NCBI GenBank assembly: GCA_002238925.1
Contig: MPNH01000054.1
Coordinates: 1-36,027 of the forward strand
DNA: 36,027 bases
From: Spirochaetaceae bacterium bin103
Lineage (GTDB): Bacteria > Spirochaetota > Spirochaetia > SZUA-6 > Bin103
Direction: 5' to 3'
In this document: positions 8,699 through 17,055 of the stretch, one piece after another
Numbering within the stretch: the first letter of the stretch is position 1
Layout of the letters: the number at the start of each line of letters is the position of its first letter
Program-made: the position numbers and the translations under genes
Notes under the pieces: generated by a model
What the model saw: the letters and a program-made list of their open reading frames with translations, nothing else
The model's database searches: none
What the model was told of the DNA's origin: nothing

Positions 8699-8983
8699 TC
8701 AATGCGATGCGTTTTGAGCCACCAAGGTAACCCGTGACGCAGCTTGAAGCAGGAGATAGATGGGCTCTTCTATGTCGGAGTCGGGATCGGTCGCAGAGGG
8801 ATCCGTCTGGGGCAGCGATTCACCCCGTTCGAGGTTGAGTTCGGCCATGTCGACCAGAGCACTCGACAGCAATCGACGCGCTTCCTCCAGGTCAGGCCCG
8901 CAACTGATCACGCCCGGAAAATCCAGCACTTCCGCATGAACACCGTCATCAAGGAACTTGTACATCGCCTTGTAGACCAACAT
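8699..8983 (-). CDS. HicB-family antitoxin (orphan)
   Basis: A 94-residue protein with the HicB/UPF0150 pattern: YKFLDDGVHAEVLDFPGVIS followed by G-PDLEEARRLLSSALVDMAEL. HicB antitoxins neutralise HicA mRNA interferases. The C-terminus after PQTDPSATDPDSD is short and is not clearly a DNA-binding domain. No hicA is adjacent: the upstream gap to the DUF362 gene is only 110 nt and the downstream region lacks the HicA His motif. It may therefore be an orphan, regulate an unlinked toxin, or be a HicB-like protein with another role. No good SD is visible upstream of ATG8983. Confidence 0.75.
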   Translation of the reverse strand: MLVYKAMYKFLDDGVHAEVLDFPGVISCGPDLEEARRLLSSALVDMAELNLERGESLPQTDPSATDPDSDIEEPIYLLLQAASRVTLVAQNASH

Positions 8984-9093
8984 CGGCGATAGCTACGATA
9001 CCACAGGAATCGGTAGATGGCGAAGCAAGACTCCGTTCGCGCCGTTCGCGCTCCGATGCGGTGACGCACAGGAACCGCCGAGCCGGGCCGCGG

Positions 9094-10302
9094 TCAGCTT
9101 GCGAATGCGGGGAGCAGGTTCTCGTAGACGGCCATTACTTCGCCCTCGCGCTCGTCGGGATCGGCTACCTTCAGGAACGAGGCCTGGGTCGGGTCGGCGC
9201 CGGCCAGGTCGGCGTGGCTGGCGAACGCCGGCTGGTCGGAGCCGTGCCACACCACCTCGCCGGCGCGCAGCACCACGAGCTCGCCGGGGTAGCGGCGCAC
9301 CAGGCGTTCGCGCTCGGCGCGGTAGAACAGGGCCTGCTCGCAGGCGCTGCGCCGGATGGCGGCGACGATTGCCGGCGGATCCTGTTGGTCGGAGTCGAAC
9401 GCCGCCAGCGGTGCCCGCACGTCGCTTTGGAAATCGATCTGGCGGAGGTCGACGGTGCCGTAGCCGCGCTCGGCGGCTACCAGCAGGTGGTTGCGGTCGC
9501 GGCGGAACGGCGGCGTCGGCCAGTCGGCGGCGGGATCGTGCCCCATGAGGTGGACGGCGCATGCGTCGGTGGCGGTGGTCTGGTCGCCCGCGATCAGGGC
9601 GTCGGGCACCACCGGACGTCCGCCCCACTCTGATCCCTGTTGGCCGATCAGCCCGTCGATAATGTTGAGACAGGGATTGGTGATCATGGCCAGGTCGGGC
9701 AGCACGTACGAGAGCCGGATGGCGTGGTGGAAGTAGTGCCGGATGCGTCCCTCGGGACGGTTCGGCGGCGGCAGCCCGAACAGGTTCTTCATGCACAGGG
9801 TGACGCCCATGAACAGGTGGTTTTTCATCTTGGCGACCGACACGAACTCGTCCGCCTCCCCGATGCAGGAGGTGAGCAGATAGCGGTCGAACATGTTGCC
9901 GCCGCCTGGCACCTCGTAAACGCGCAGCGGCGGCGATCCGGCGTCGATCAGTTCCACGCCGAACTCGCGCAACACGGGCGCCGACTCGTAGTCGGCCGGG
10001 ACCGTCTTGTCCGGCGTGTGCACGCAGGTGTCGGTGGCGACCAGGGTTGCGCTCGTGCGTGCGCGCAGCAACCGCAACACCGCGCGTATCACGTCCTCGT
10101 CGACCAGCTCCTGGCGCCGGCCGGCGAAGCGGGCGGTGTCCGGCTGCGTCATGTTGAACTTGATCACGATGCGCCGGGCCCGCTCCAGGCGCTCCCAGCT
10201 CCGCGCGAGCGGGGCGGTTATCCGCTCCAGGGTACGATAGATGTCTTCGGCAGAGGCGCGGTGGTCGCAGCGCGCCGCGCGCACCGTGTAGTTGCAGTTC
10301 AT
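9094..10302 (-). CDS. DUF362 domain-containing protein
   Basis: A 402-residue protein matching DUF362 in its pattern: RRIVIKFNMTQPDT near the N-terminus, DEFVSVAKMKNHLFMGVTLCMKN in the centre, and NIIDGLIGQQGSEWGG. Some DUF362 proteins carry 2[4Fe-4S] ferredoxin domains, but no such cysteine cluster is seen here. The start is taken at ATG10302 (MNCNYTVRA), with TTGAGGAT upstream at slightly long spacing; the longer frame to 10431 would run into the divergent P450 promoter and start. It shares a 107-nt divergent intergenic region with the P450. Function is unknown. Confidence 0.78.
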   Translation of the reverse strand: MNCNYTVRAARCDHRASAEDIYRTLERITAPLARSWERLERARRIVIKFNMTQPDTARFAGRRQELVDEDVIRAVLRLLRARTSATLVATDTCVHTPDKTVPADYESAPVLREFGVELIDAGSPPLRVYEVPGGGNMFDRYLLTSCIGEADEFVSVAKMKNHLFMGVTLCMKNLFGLPPPNRPEGRIRHYFHHAIRLSYVLPDLAMITNPCLNIIDGLIGQQGSEWGGRPVVPDALIAGDQTTATDACAVHLMGHDPAADWPTPPFRRDRNHLLVAAERGYGTVDLRQIDFQSDVRAPLAAFDSDQQDPPAIVAAIRRSACEQALFYRAERERLVRRYPGELVVLRAGEVVWHGSDQPAFASHADLAGADPTQASFLKVADPDEREGEVMAVYENLLPAFAS

Positions 10303-10409
10303 TATGGCTTTATCCTCAAGGCGCAGAATGGCACGCGGCAGCCGGGAACTCAATAACTCAATCGCCCGTAAGCGCACGATTGCGGCTACGATGGCGGAGG
10401 AGTCGGTGG

Positions 10410-11636
10410 ATGGCGACGACAGAACCCGCACCGGAGTTGGATTTCTACGATCCGGCGTTTCTGGCCGATCCGTACCCAGCGCTGGGCCGGGTGCGGGAGG
10501 CGACGCCGGTATTCCGCAACGAAGCGACCGGGCAGTGGATGCTGACGCGCTTCGCCGACGTGAACGAGACGTTGCGCGACCGCCGCCTGGGCCGCATCTA
10601 CCACCACCGGTATACCCATGCCGACCTGGGGCAGCCGGAGCCCGATCCGCGCTGGGGATCGTTCCACCAGCATGAGCGCTGGTCGCTGCTCAGCCTGGAG
10701 CCGCCCGACCACACCCGCATCCGCAAGCTGGTGTCCAAGGTGTTCACCTCCCGCTCGGTGACCCGGATCGGTGCGGTGATTGCCGAGCTGTCGCGGGAGT
10801 TGATCGACCGCTGCCGGGACATGGGCACGTTCGACCTGCTCGCCGACTACGCGCAGCGCTACTCGGTGGCGGTGGTCGGCGAGGTGCTGGGCGTGCCGCG
10901 CGCCGACACGCAGCGCCTGCTGGACTGGTCGCACGCCATCGTCAAGATGTACGAGTTGTCTGCGTCCGACGACGTGAAGACGCGGGCCAACGCGGCTGCC
11001 GGCGAGTTCATCGACTACACGCGGGAGCTGATCGCGGACAAGCGGCGCTCACCCGACGAGCGGCTGGTCTCGCAGCTCGCGCAGGTTACCGAGGATGGCG
11101 AGCGGCTCAGCGACGACGAGATCGTGTCCACCACGATGGTGCTGCTGGAGGCCGGCCACGAGGCCACGGTCAACACGATGGGCAACGGCATGAAGGCGCT
11201 GCTGGAACACCGCGACCAGTGGCGGCGCCTCGTCGCCGACGAAGTTGACGCGGCCACGGCTGTCGAGGAACTGTTGCGCTGGGACTCGCCGCTGCAGATG
11301 TTCGACCGCTGGGTGCTGGAGCCGGGCGTGGAGATTGCCGGCCAACCGCTGGTCGTGGGCGACCGGGTGGCGATGCTGTTCGGCTCGGCGCAGCGCGACC
11401 CGCGCCGATTCGACCACCCGGACCGCTTCGACGTGGCGCGCGGCGACCCCACCCACATCGGCTTCGGCGGCGGCATCCACTTCTGCGTCGGCGCCCCCCT
11501 CGCCCGCCACGAACTCGCCATCGCCCTCGCCGATCTGGCAACCAACTTCGCCAACGTCGAGTTGGCCGCCGAACCCGTCTACCACCCCACCTTCGTAATC
11601 CGCGGCCTCACCGAACTCCGCCTCACTGCGCGCTGA
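10410..11636 (+). CDS. Cytochrome P450
   Basis: A 408-residue bacterial class I P450. The I-helix oxygen-activation motif is AGHEAT at 248-253, the ExxR motif is E287-x2-R290, and the haem loop FGGGIHFCVG has the thiolate ligand C359. Length and motifs match soluble bacterial monooxygenases that need separate ferredoxin and reductase, neither of which is encoded nearby. ATG10410 is preceded by GGAGGAG at 10396-10402 with 7-nt spacing, which settles the start against the in-frame option 30 nt upstream. It is divergent from the DUF362 gene. Substrate unknown. Confidence 0.93.
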   Translation: MATTEPAPELDFYDPAFLADPYPALGRVREATPVFRNEATGQWMLTRFADVNETLRDRRLGRIYHHRYTHADLGQPEPDPRWGSFHQHERWSLLSLEPPDHTRIRKLVSKVFTSRSVTRIGAVIAELSRELIDRCRDMGTFDLLADYAQRYSVAVVGEVLGVPRADTQRLLDWSHAIVKMYELSASDDVKTRANAAAGEFIDYTRELIADKRRSPDERLVSQLAQVTEDGERLSDDEIVSTTMVLLEAGHEATVNTMGNGMKALLEHRDQWRRLVADEVDAATAVEELLRWDSPLQMFDRWVLEPGVEIAGQPLVVGDRVAMLFGSAQRDPRRFDHPDRFDVARGDPTHIGFGGGIHFCVGAPLARHELAIALADLATNFANVELAAEPVYHPTFVIRGLTELRLTAR

Positions 11637-11686
11637 CCCCCAGTCAGCGCCACGCTACAACCTTGTTGCCAACCGATCTGTTGTCA

Positions 11687-11710
11687 GCTGATCCCGCTGA
11701 TCCGCTGATC
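11687..11710. repeat. Three short gctgatc direct repeats
   Basis: The heptamer gctgatc occurs at 11687-11693, 11696-11702 and 11704-11710 in the 261-nt gap between the convergent P450 and ammonium transporter genes. It could be a protein-binding cluster or chance; the last copy ends in the palindrome tgatca. Confidence 0.4.
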
Positions 11711-11854
11711 AGGACTGCTTGACGCTCGACGATTGGTTGTAGGGCCTCTGACGATGCCGCCGGCCAATGCGCGGGCACAACGCCAGTTAGCGTAGAGCAA
11801 GCCAGCTCGGCGGCTGGCATATAGCGCCGCTCGGCTGAGTCCGGTGCTCCGGCG

Positions 11855-11893
11855 GCGTCATGGCGCGGCCCGAAGTGGGGCGCGCCATGACGC
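11855..11893 (-). terminator. 13-bp hairpin just downstream of amt
   Basis: The arms GCGTCATGGCGCG (11855-11867) and CGCGCCATGACGC (11881-11893) are perfectly complementary. After one mismatch, three more C-G pairs leave a GAAGT loop. It begins 4 nt after the amt stop codon on the leftward transcript. No U-run follows, so it is a stabilising or Rho-assisted 3' end more than a classical intrinsic terminator. Confidence 0.6.
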
Positions 11894-11897
11894 AGGG

Positions 11898-13091
11898 TCA
11901 GCCGTGGTCGAGGGCGCGTTCGCCGTGGAAGGTCAGGTCGAGGCCCGCTTCCAGTTCGTCGGATTCCGGCTTCAGGCGCTTCACGGCACCGAGCACCTTG
12001 AGGATGAGCCAGGTCATGCCGAATGCGTACGCCATGCTGATCGCGGTGGCGGCCAGGTTGGCGAAGAACAGGCCCACGCCGCCGTACACCAGGCCCGCGT
12101 GGCCGGTTTCCGGGGTCGCGAACATGCCGGTCAGGATGGAACCGAGGATACCGCCGACGCCGTGCACGGCCCACACGTCCAGCGCGTCGTCCCACCCCAT
12201 CTTCTCCTTGAACAGCACCGCGCCGTAGCACACCGCGCCGGCCAGCACGCCGATCAGCGCCGCCCAGCCGGGGGTCACGAAGCCGGCGGCCGGGGTGATG
12301 GCGATCAGGCCGGCGATCGCGCCGGTAAGCGCGCCGATGATGCTCGGCTTGCCCTTGTGGCGCCACGACAGCAGCATCCAGGTGACCATCGCGGTGGACG
12401 CGGAGATGTCGGTGTTGATGAAGGCGATCGAGGCAATTTCGTTGGGCGACAACGCGCTGCCGCCGTTGAAGCCGAACCAGCCGAACCACAGCAGCGCGGC
12501 GCCCAGCGCCACGAAGCGGATGTCGTGCGGGGGCGTGTGGGTGTGGCGCGCTCCGAGCACGGAGACGGTGGCCAGCGCGGCCATGCCGGCCGAGATGTGC
12601 ACCACCGTACCGCCGGCGAAGTCGAGCGCACCCAGCTTGGCCAACAGCCCGCCGCCCCATACCCAGTGCGCCAGCACCGAGTACACCAGCACGCTCCAGA
12701 TGCAGATGAAGATCAGGTAACCGCTGAACCGGAAGCGGTCCACGAAGGCGCCGGTTATCAGCGCGGGGGTGATGACCGCGAACATCATCTGGAACAAGAA
12801 GAAGGTCCAGGTCGGGATCGTGGTCCCCTCGAACACCTCGTCGACCGGAATACGGAACAGCCAGTACTTGAGGTCGCCGATGATGCCGCCGACGGTATCG
12901 CCGAAGGCCAGCGAGAAGCCGATCACGATCCACACCACGCTCACCAGGCCCAGCGCGATCAGGTTCTGCGCCATGATGGTAAGCGTGTTGTGGCGGCCGA
13001 CCAGCCCGCCGTAGAAAAACGCGAGGCCCGGCGTCATCAGAAAGACGAGCGCCGAGCAGACAAGAACGAATCCGGTATCGACGAGGTTCAT
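11898..13091 (-). CDS. amt: Ammonium transporter Amt
   Basis: A 397-residue inner-membrane ammonium channel of the Amt/MEP/Rh family with about 11 hydrophobic helices. The family signature DFAGGTVVHISAG is at 157-169. The twin pore histidines are H165 and H310 (VWAVHGVGG), corresponding to H168 and H318 of E. coli AmtB. The C-terminal cytoplasmic tail is short. ATG13091 is preceded by AGGAGA at 5-6 nt. No glnK/PII gene is adjacent, which is common in some lineages. A strong hairpin lies immediately downstream. Identification is firm; expression is probably nitrogen-regulated by general knowledge, but no such site was identified. Confidence 0.95.
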   Translation of the reverse strand: MNLVDTGFVLVCSALVFLMTPGLAFFYGGLVGRHNTLTIMAQNLIALGLVSVVWIVIGFSLAFGDTVGGIIGDLKYWLFRIPVDEVFEGTTIPTWTFFLFQMMFAVITPALITGAFVDRFRFSGYLIFICIWSVLVYSVLAHWVWGGGLLAKLGALDFAGGTVVHISAGMAALATVSVLGARHTHTPPHDIRFVALGAALLWFGWFGFNGGSALSPNEIASIAFINTDISASTAMVTWMLLSWRHKGKPSIIGALTGAIAGLIAITPAAGFVTPGWAALIGVLAGAVCYGAVLFKEKMGWDDALDVWAVHGVGGILGSILTGMFATPETGHAGLVYGGVGLFFANLAATAISMAYAFGMTWLILKVLGAVKRLKPESDELEAGLDLTFHGERALDHG

Positions 13092-13275
13092 GACTTCTCC
13101 TGGACAGTTGCCCGGGCCGAACGGGTCGGCACACCGGTAACTTATTGCTTATGATCGAGTAGCGTCCTGCTGGGCAACCAATCGGGACGTTCTGGAACGC
13201 GCTGCGCGACCGCGCGCGTTGCCGCTTAAGCTATTGAAACAGCGCGTGCGAGTCCATCCCCGACCGGAGCTGAGA

Positions 13276-14349
13276 ATGAATGAACAAACCATGCCCCCGT
13301 TCCACGATGCCGAACCTTGGCGCCCGCTGCCGTTTACGTCCGGGCGGGAGGCAAGCTGGTCGCGCGACGGCTTGAACCGCGACTGGCGCGACATCGGCGC
13401 CGGCGGCGAGATGCTGCTCGCGGACATTCACGGATGCGGATTTATCACCCGGCTCTGGTTCGCCATCGACACCGGTGTCGCGGCGTCACGCGAACATCAC
13501 CTGAAGGTCGCCGACCCGCTGCTGCTGCGCAAGACCGTGCTGCGCATCTACTGGGACGGCGCCGATTTTCCGAGCGTGGACGTGCCGGTCGGCGATTTCT
13601 TCGCGATCGGGCACGGCGCGATGCGCAGCTTCAGCAGCGCCCTGGTCGAGATCAGCGCACACCCGGGCGACGCACGAGGCTCGCTCATCTCCTGGTTCCG
13701 GATGCCGTTCCTGAAGCGGGCACGAGTCGTATTGCGCAACGAGGGTGAGCTGGCCCTGCGCGCGTTCTGGCACGTGGATTACCAGCGCTGGGAGCGCCTG
13801 CCGGCGGACCTGTACCATTTCCACGCGAGCTGGCGCTGCGAGATGCCGTGCCCACCGACGCCGCTCGAACCGGACGGCAAGGAAGGCCCCAACCTGAGCG
13901 GCGTCAACAACTACGTGATCCTGGACGCCGCCGGCGAGGGCACCTACTTCGGCTGCCACCTGAGCGTGGACAACCACGCCGGCGGCTGGTGGGGCGAGGG
14001 CGACGACATGGTGTTTGTCGACGGTGAACCGTTCCCGGGCTCCCTGCACGGCACCGGCCAGGAGGAGTACTTCGGCCAGGGCTGGGGGATGCAGGACGTG
14101 CAGTACCCCTTCTTCGGCACCTCGTTGTACAACCGCGGCCACCGCGACTGGGAAGGCCGCTGGTCGATGTACCGCTGGCACGTGCCCGACCCCATCCCAT
14201 TCCGGCGCAGCATCCGCGTCACCCTGGAACACGGCCACAACAACCACCGCGCCGACGACTACTCGTCCACCGCCTACTGGTACCAGCGGGGACCGCAGCC
14301 GGTCGCCGCCCTCCCCGCCGTCGCAGACCGCCTGCCGCGTGGCGGGTAA
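13276..14349 (+). CDS. DUF2961 (glycoside hydrolase family 172-like) protein
   Basis: A 357-residue protein with the DUF2961 pattern. Key segments are GFITRLWFAI near residue 55, the IYWDGADFPSVDVPVGDFF segment, and GTGQEEYF at 259-266, part of the LHGTG-x-E-x-YFGQGW active-site region. GH172 enzymes cleave or rearrange fructofuranosides and D-arabinofuranosides. GGAG lies 6 nt upstream of ATG13276, supporting this start over the longer open frame. No signal peptide is seen, suggesting a cytoplasmic enzyme. A frameshifted SDR follows 12 nt later. The family call is strong; the substrate is an inference from characterised GH172 members. Confidence 0.85.
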   Translation: MNEQTMPPFHDAEPWRPLPFTSGREASWSRDGLNRDWRDIGAGGEMLLADIHGCGFITRLWFAIDTGVAASREHHLKVADPLLLRKTVLRIYWDGADFPSVDVPVGDFFAIGHGAMRSFSSALVEISAHPGDARGSLISWFRMPFLKRARVVLRNEGELALRAFWHVDYQRWERLPADLYHFHASWRCEMPCPPTPLEPDGKEGPNLSGVNNYVILDAAGEGTYFGCHLSVDNHAGGWWGEGDDMVFVDGEPFPGSLHGTGQEEYFGQGWGMQDVQYPFFGTSLYNRGHRDWEGRWSMYRWHVPDPIPFRRSIRVTLEHGHNNHRADDYSSTAYWYQRGPQPVAALPAVADRLPRGG

Positions 14350-14361
14350 TATGACGGCGAC

Positions 14362-15146
14362 ATGTATGACCTGAGCGGAAAGATCGCGGTCGTGACCGGC
14401 GCCCGCCGCGGCATCGGCCTGCACATCGCACGGGCGTTCGCGGGGGCGGGGGGGAAAGGGTGCCGGTGGGGCCCGGCCCCAGCCGCGGCATCGGCCTGCA
14501 CATCGCACGAGCGTTCGCGGCGGCGGGGGCGCGCGTGGCGGTTACGGGCCGTTCGCCAGCGCGCCTGGAACCGGCCGTGGCGACCATCGACGGCGAATGC
14601 CTGCCGGTGGTGTGCGACCAGGCCGACCCGCGTGCCGTGGAAGCGCTCGCCCGCACCGTCGAGGATACGTGGGGCGCGCCGGACATCCTGGTGAACAACG
14701 CCGGCGGCGGCGGCGGCGGTCCGGTGCCGACCATGTCGCTGGAGGCGTGGCAGCGGGTGATCGCCACCAACCTGACCGGCGTGTTCTACACCACGCGCTG
14801 CTTCCTGCCCGGCATGCTGCGCAACGAACGCGGCGACATCTTCATTATCAGTTCCATGAATGGCAAGAAGGCCGATCCCGGCAGCGCCGCCTACTCGGCC
14901 AGCAAGTTCGGCCTGCACGGCTTCGCCCAAGCGCTGCTGTACGACGTGCGCCGCTCCAACATCCGGGTGATGGTGATAAACCCCAGCCAGACCGACACCG
15001 GCGAGGACACCAGCCCGCCGCACGGCCCGGGCATCTTCATGCACGCCGCCGACATCGCCGCCACCATCGTCCACCTCGCCCGCCTCCCCGGCCGCACCCT
15101 GGTCCGCGACCTCGACATCTGGGGCACCAACCCCTTCCCAGCGTAA
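14362..15146 (+). pseudogene. SDR-family oxidoreductase, frameshifted
   Basis: The first 15 codons from ATG14362 read MYDLSGKIAVVTGARRG. The frame is then lost in a G-rich tract and recovered after 14482, where RGIGLHIARAFAAAGARVAV begins. Downstream are NNAG (in a run of glycines), SSMNGKKADPGSAAYSASK with the catalytic Tyr-x3-Lys, and a normal C-terminus ending at 15146. The break coincides with a 77-nt-period repeat of the segment coding for RGIGLHIARAF. Removing one period gives an ordinary 235-residue SDR with TGARRGIG intact. As written, it could not make a working Rossmann fold from ATG14362; an internal ATG14460 frame lacks the first strand and Gly motif. Confidence 0.85.
14405..14530. 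repeat. 77-nt-period imperfect direct repeat that breaks the SDR
   Basis: The 28 nt from 14405 (gccgcggcatcggcctgcac and on) recur at 14482. The similarity continues for about 20 nt with two mismatches, both carrying G in the first copy. The first copy then runs into a G-rich string (gggggcggggggg then aaaggg). The 77 nt shift the frame by +2. Confidence 0.85.
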
Positions 15147-15163
15147 CATTTTGCAGCCTGATA

Positions 15164-15172
15164 TGGGATAAT
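15164..15172 (+). promoter_or_regulatory. Extended -10 promoter of the ATPase-PIN-ligase cassette
   Basis: TGGGATAAT (TGn followed by GATAAT) lies 34 nt upstream of the GTG start of the ATPase. No good -35 hexamer sits at 17 bp, which fits the extended -10 class. Transcription would begin near 15179, giving a leader of about 27 nt containing the AGGAGA SD. Confidence 0.5.
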
Positions 15173-15205
15173 GCATGAAAGCCGCTCGACCTAGGAGAAC
15201 GACGA

Positions 15206-16570
15206 GTGTTGAAAGCGTTGAACCTCAGTAATTTCAAGGCATGGAAGAAATTGAAGATGCCGCTTGGCAGGATCACCGGCATCTTCGGCACGAACAGCTC
15301 TGGCAAGAGCAGTGTGCTTCAGTTCCTGCTCTTGCTGAAACAGACCAAGAATGCGACCGATCGTGGCCTTGTCTTGGATTTCGGCGGTCCGGGAGAACTA
15401 GTGAACATGGGAGGTTACCGAGATGTCGTCAATGGAGGAGACAGGGACCTCGACATCGAGTGGACGCTGAAGTGGAGATTGTCTGATGAACTCAGGATTC
15501 GTGACCCACTAGGCCGGCGTACGGATGTGCTTATGAGGGGCCGCAACCTGCAAACGAGCTGCTGCATCGGAACAAAGGGTCCGAATCTCATCACACGTAG
15601 CGTCAAGTACGAGTTTGCCAACACCAAGTTCTTCATTGAGTCAAGAGGCGAACGAGCTTCAGAGTTTGTTCTGCAATCGAGCGGCGTTCATGAGACTCAT
15701 TTCATTCGGAATCAGGGACGCAAGTGGGCGCTTCCTGGACCAGTAAAAACACACCTTTTTCCCGACCAAGCGCAAACCTACTTCCAGAACACCAGCTTCC
15801 TAAGTGAGTTTGAAGCCGAATATGAAGATCTGATTGACAGTGTATTCTATCTCGGACCGCTCCGCGAATTCCCTCAGCGGGAATACCGATGGTCAGGAGC
15901 ACGTCCCGTCGATGTCGGCCCACGCGGGGAGCACAGCGTAGATGCGATTCTTGCGGCTACATCGCGCAACGATAGAATGAATCTTAGGCCCGGATGGAAG
16001 CTCAAGACGTTTCAGGAAATGATTGCGTACTGGTTACAAGAGCTCGATTTGATTCATTCGTTTGAGATTAGAGAAATCGCACAGGGTTCTAGCCTCTATC
16101 ATGCTCGTGTAAGAGCGAATAGGTCGAGTCCCGAAACGATGTTGACGGATGTAGGGTTTGGCGTCTCACAGGTTCTCCCGGTGCTCGTCCTATTGTACTA
16201 TGTACCAGAGGGCTCGATCGTTCTGATGGAGCAGCCGGAAATCCACCTGCATCCATCGGTGCAACGCGGACTGGCGGACGTGATGCTGGCTGTTGCTAAA
16301 CGACGAGACATACAGATTATCGTGGAGAGCCATAGTGAGCATCTCCTGCGGCGCTTCCAGAGACGCGCCGCTGAGGGAAAGGCCGATTCCTCTGACCTGA
16401 AGCTCTACTTCGTGCGCAATGATCATGGAATAGCAACGCTCAATGACTTGGCTCTCAATGAGTTTGGCGAGATCACGAATTGGCCCCCCAAGTTCTTCGG
16501 GGATGAAGTAGGTGAGATCGCCGCGATCAGTAAAGCATCGCTCGATAGACGAATTGAAGCATCACAGTGA
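15206..16570 (+). CDS. AAA/SMC-like ATPase (DUF3696 type), first gene of cassette
   Basis: A 454-residue ABC/SMC-type ATPase of the RecF/OLD-like class. The Walker A motif is GTNSSGKS at 28-35. The Walker B region is IVLMEQPEIHLHP with E342. The downstream switch histidine lies in VESHSEHLLRRF, and the C-terminal ITNWPPKFFGD resembles the DUF3696 tail. No nuclease domain is fused to it. The start is GTG15206 with AGGAGA 7 nt upstream; TTG15209 is an alternative. GC is lower than in neighbours (31 of 60 in 15301-15360), suggesting horizontal acquisition. Its stop overlaps the PIN gene start by 4 nt (GTGA). By analogy with defence ATPases it may sense a trigger and license the partner nuclease; that is inference. 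Confidence 0.85.
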   Translation: MLKALNLSNFKAWKKLKMPLGRITGIFGTNSSGKSSVLQFLLLLKQTKNATDRGLVLDFGGPGELVNMGGYRDVVNGGDRDLDIEWTLKWRLSDELRIRDPLGRRTDVLMRGRNLQTSCCIGTKGPNLITRSVKYEFANTKFFIESRGERASEFVLQSSGVHETHFIRNQGRKWALPGPVKTHLFPDQAQTYFQNTSFLSEFEAEYEDLIDSVFYLGPLREFPQREYRWSGARPVDVGPRGEHSVDAILAATSRNDRMNLRPGWKLKTFQEMIAYWLQELDLIHSFEIREIAQGSSLYHARVRANRSSPETMLTDVGFGVSQVLPVLVLLYYVPEGSIVLMEQPEIHLHPSVQRGLADVMLAVAKRRDIQIIVESHSEHLLRRFQRRAAEGKADSSDLKLYFVRNDHGIATLNDLALNEFGEITNWPPKFFGDEVGEIAAISKASLDRRIEASQ

Positions 16571-17055
16571 CTGATTTCGTGGTAGACACTAACGTCGCAA
16601 TAGTGGCGAATGGACGTAATACACATGCGGATCTGGTCTGTCGCCGGCAATGTGTCGAGATGCTCGAAGACCTTTGTAAGAGCCATGCTGTCGTTCTGGA
16701 CGACAGATACCGCATTCTTGGGGAATACCGGGGACACCTTAACTTCTCGGGCGCTCCTGGCATGGGAGATGTTTTCTTCAAGCACGTGTTGAACCACATG
16801 CATGACGGCAAGTCGGTGCGTATCGTCCCAATTACACCTTGCACGGATGAGTGCCGCGGATTTACGGAGTTGCCAAAGAACAGGCTCGATCCATCGGATC
16901 GAAAGTTCCTCGCCGTGGCCGTAGTAGCTCAAGCCGAGATACTGAACGCCACGGACAGCGACTGGAGCGAGCGAGAGGCATTGACAAGCGACTTGGGAGT
17001 AAGTGTTCGCCAACTGTGCCCTCGGTTTGCCACTAAGCAGGCGTCAGGGGGATGA
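16567..17055 (+). CDS. PIN-domain ribonuclease-like protein, second gene of cassette
   Basis: A 162-residue PIN-fold protein. The N-terminus MTDFVVDTNVAIVANG has the first acidic residue D7. Further candidate metal ligands are E53 (in RILGEYRGHL), D111 (DPSDRKFLAVAVV) and D130 or D132 (NATDSDW), in the order and spacing expected for a PIN nuclease. PIN enzymes such as VapC cut RNA with divalent metals, leaving 5'-phosphate and 3'-OH ends. No VapB-type antitoxin precedes it. Instead it is joined to an ATPase gene upstream (GTGA overlap) and an RNA ligase gene downstream (ATGA overlap). The target is unknown. Domain call is good; nuclease activity is inferred. Confidence 0.78.
   Translation: MTDFVVDTNVAIVANGRNTHADLVCRRQCVEMLEDLCKSHAVVLDDRYRILGEYRGHLNFSGAPGMGDVFFKHVLNHMHDGKSVRIVPITPCTDECRGFTELPKNRLDPSDRKFLAVAVVAQAEILNATDSDWSEREALTSDLGVSVRQLCPRFATKQASGG

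Noticed and set aside
8500..9093. A HicA toxin partner for HicB
   Set aside because: No frame on either side has the HicA length and GGSH-type motif.
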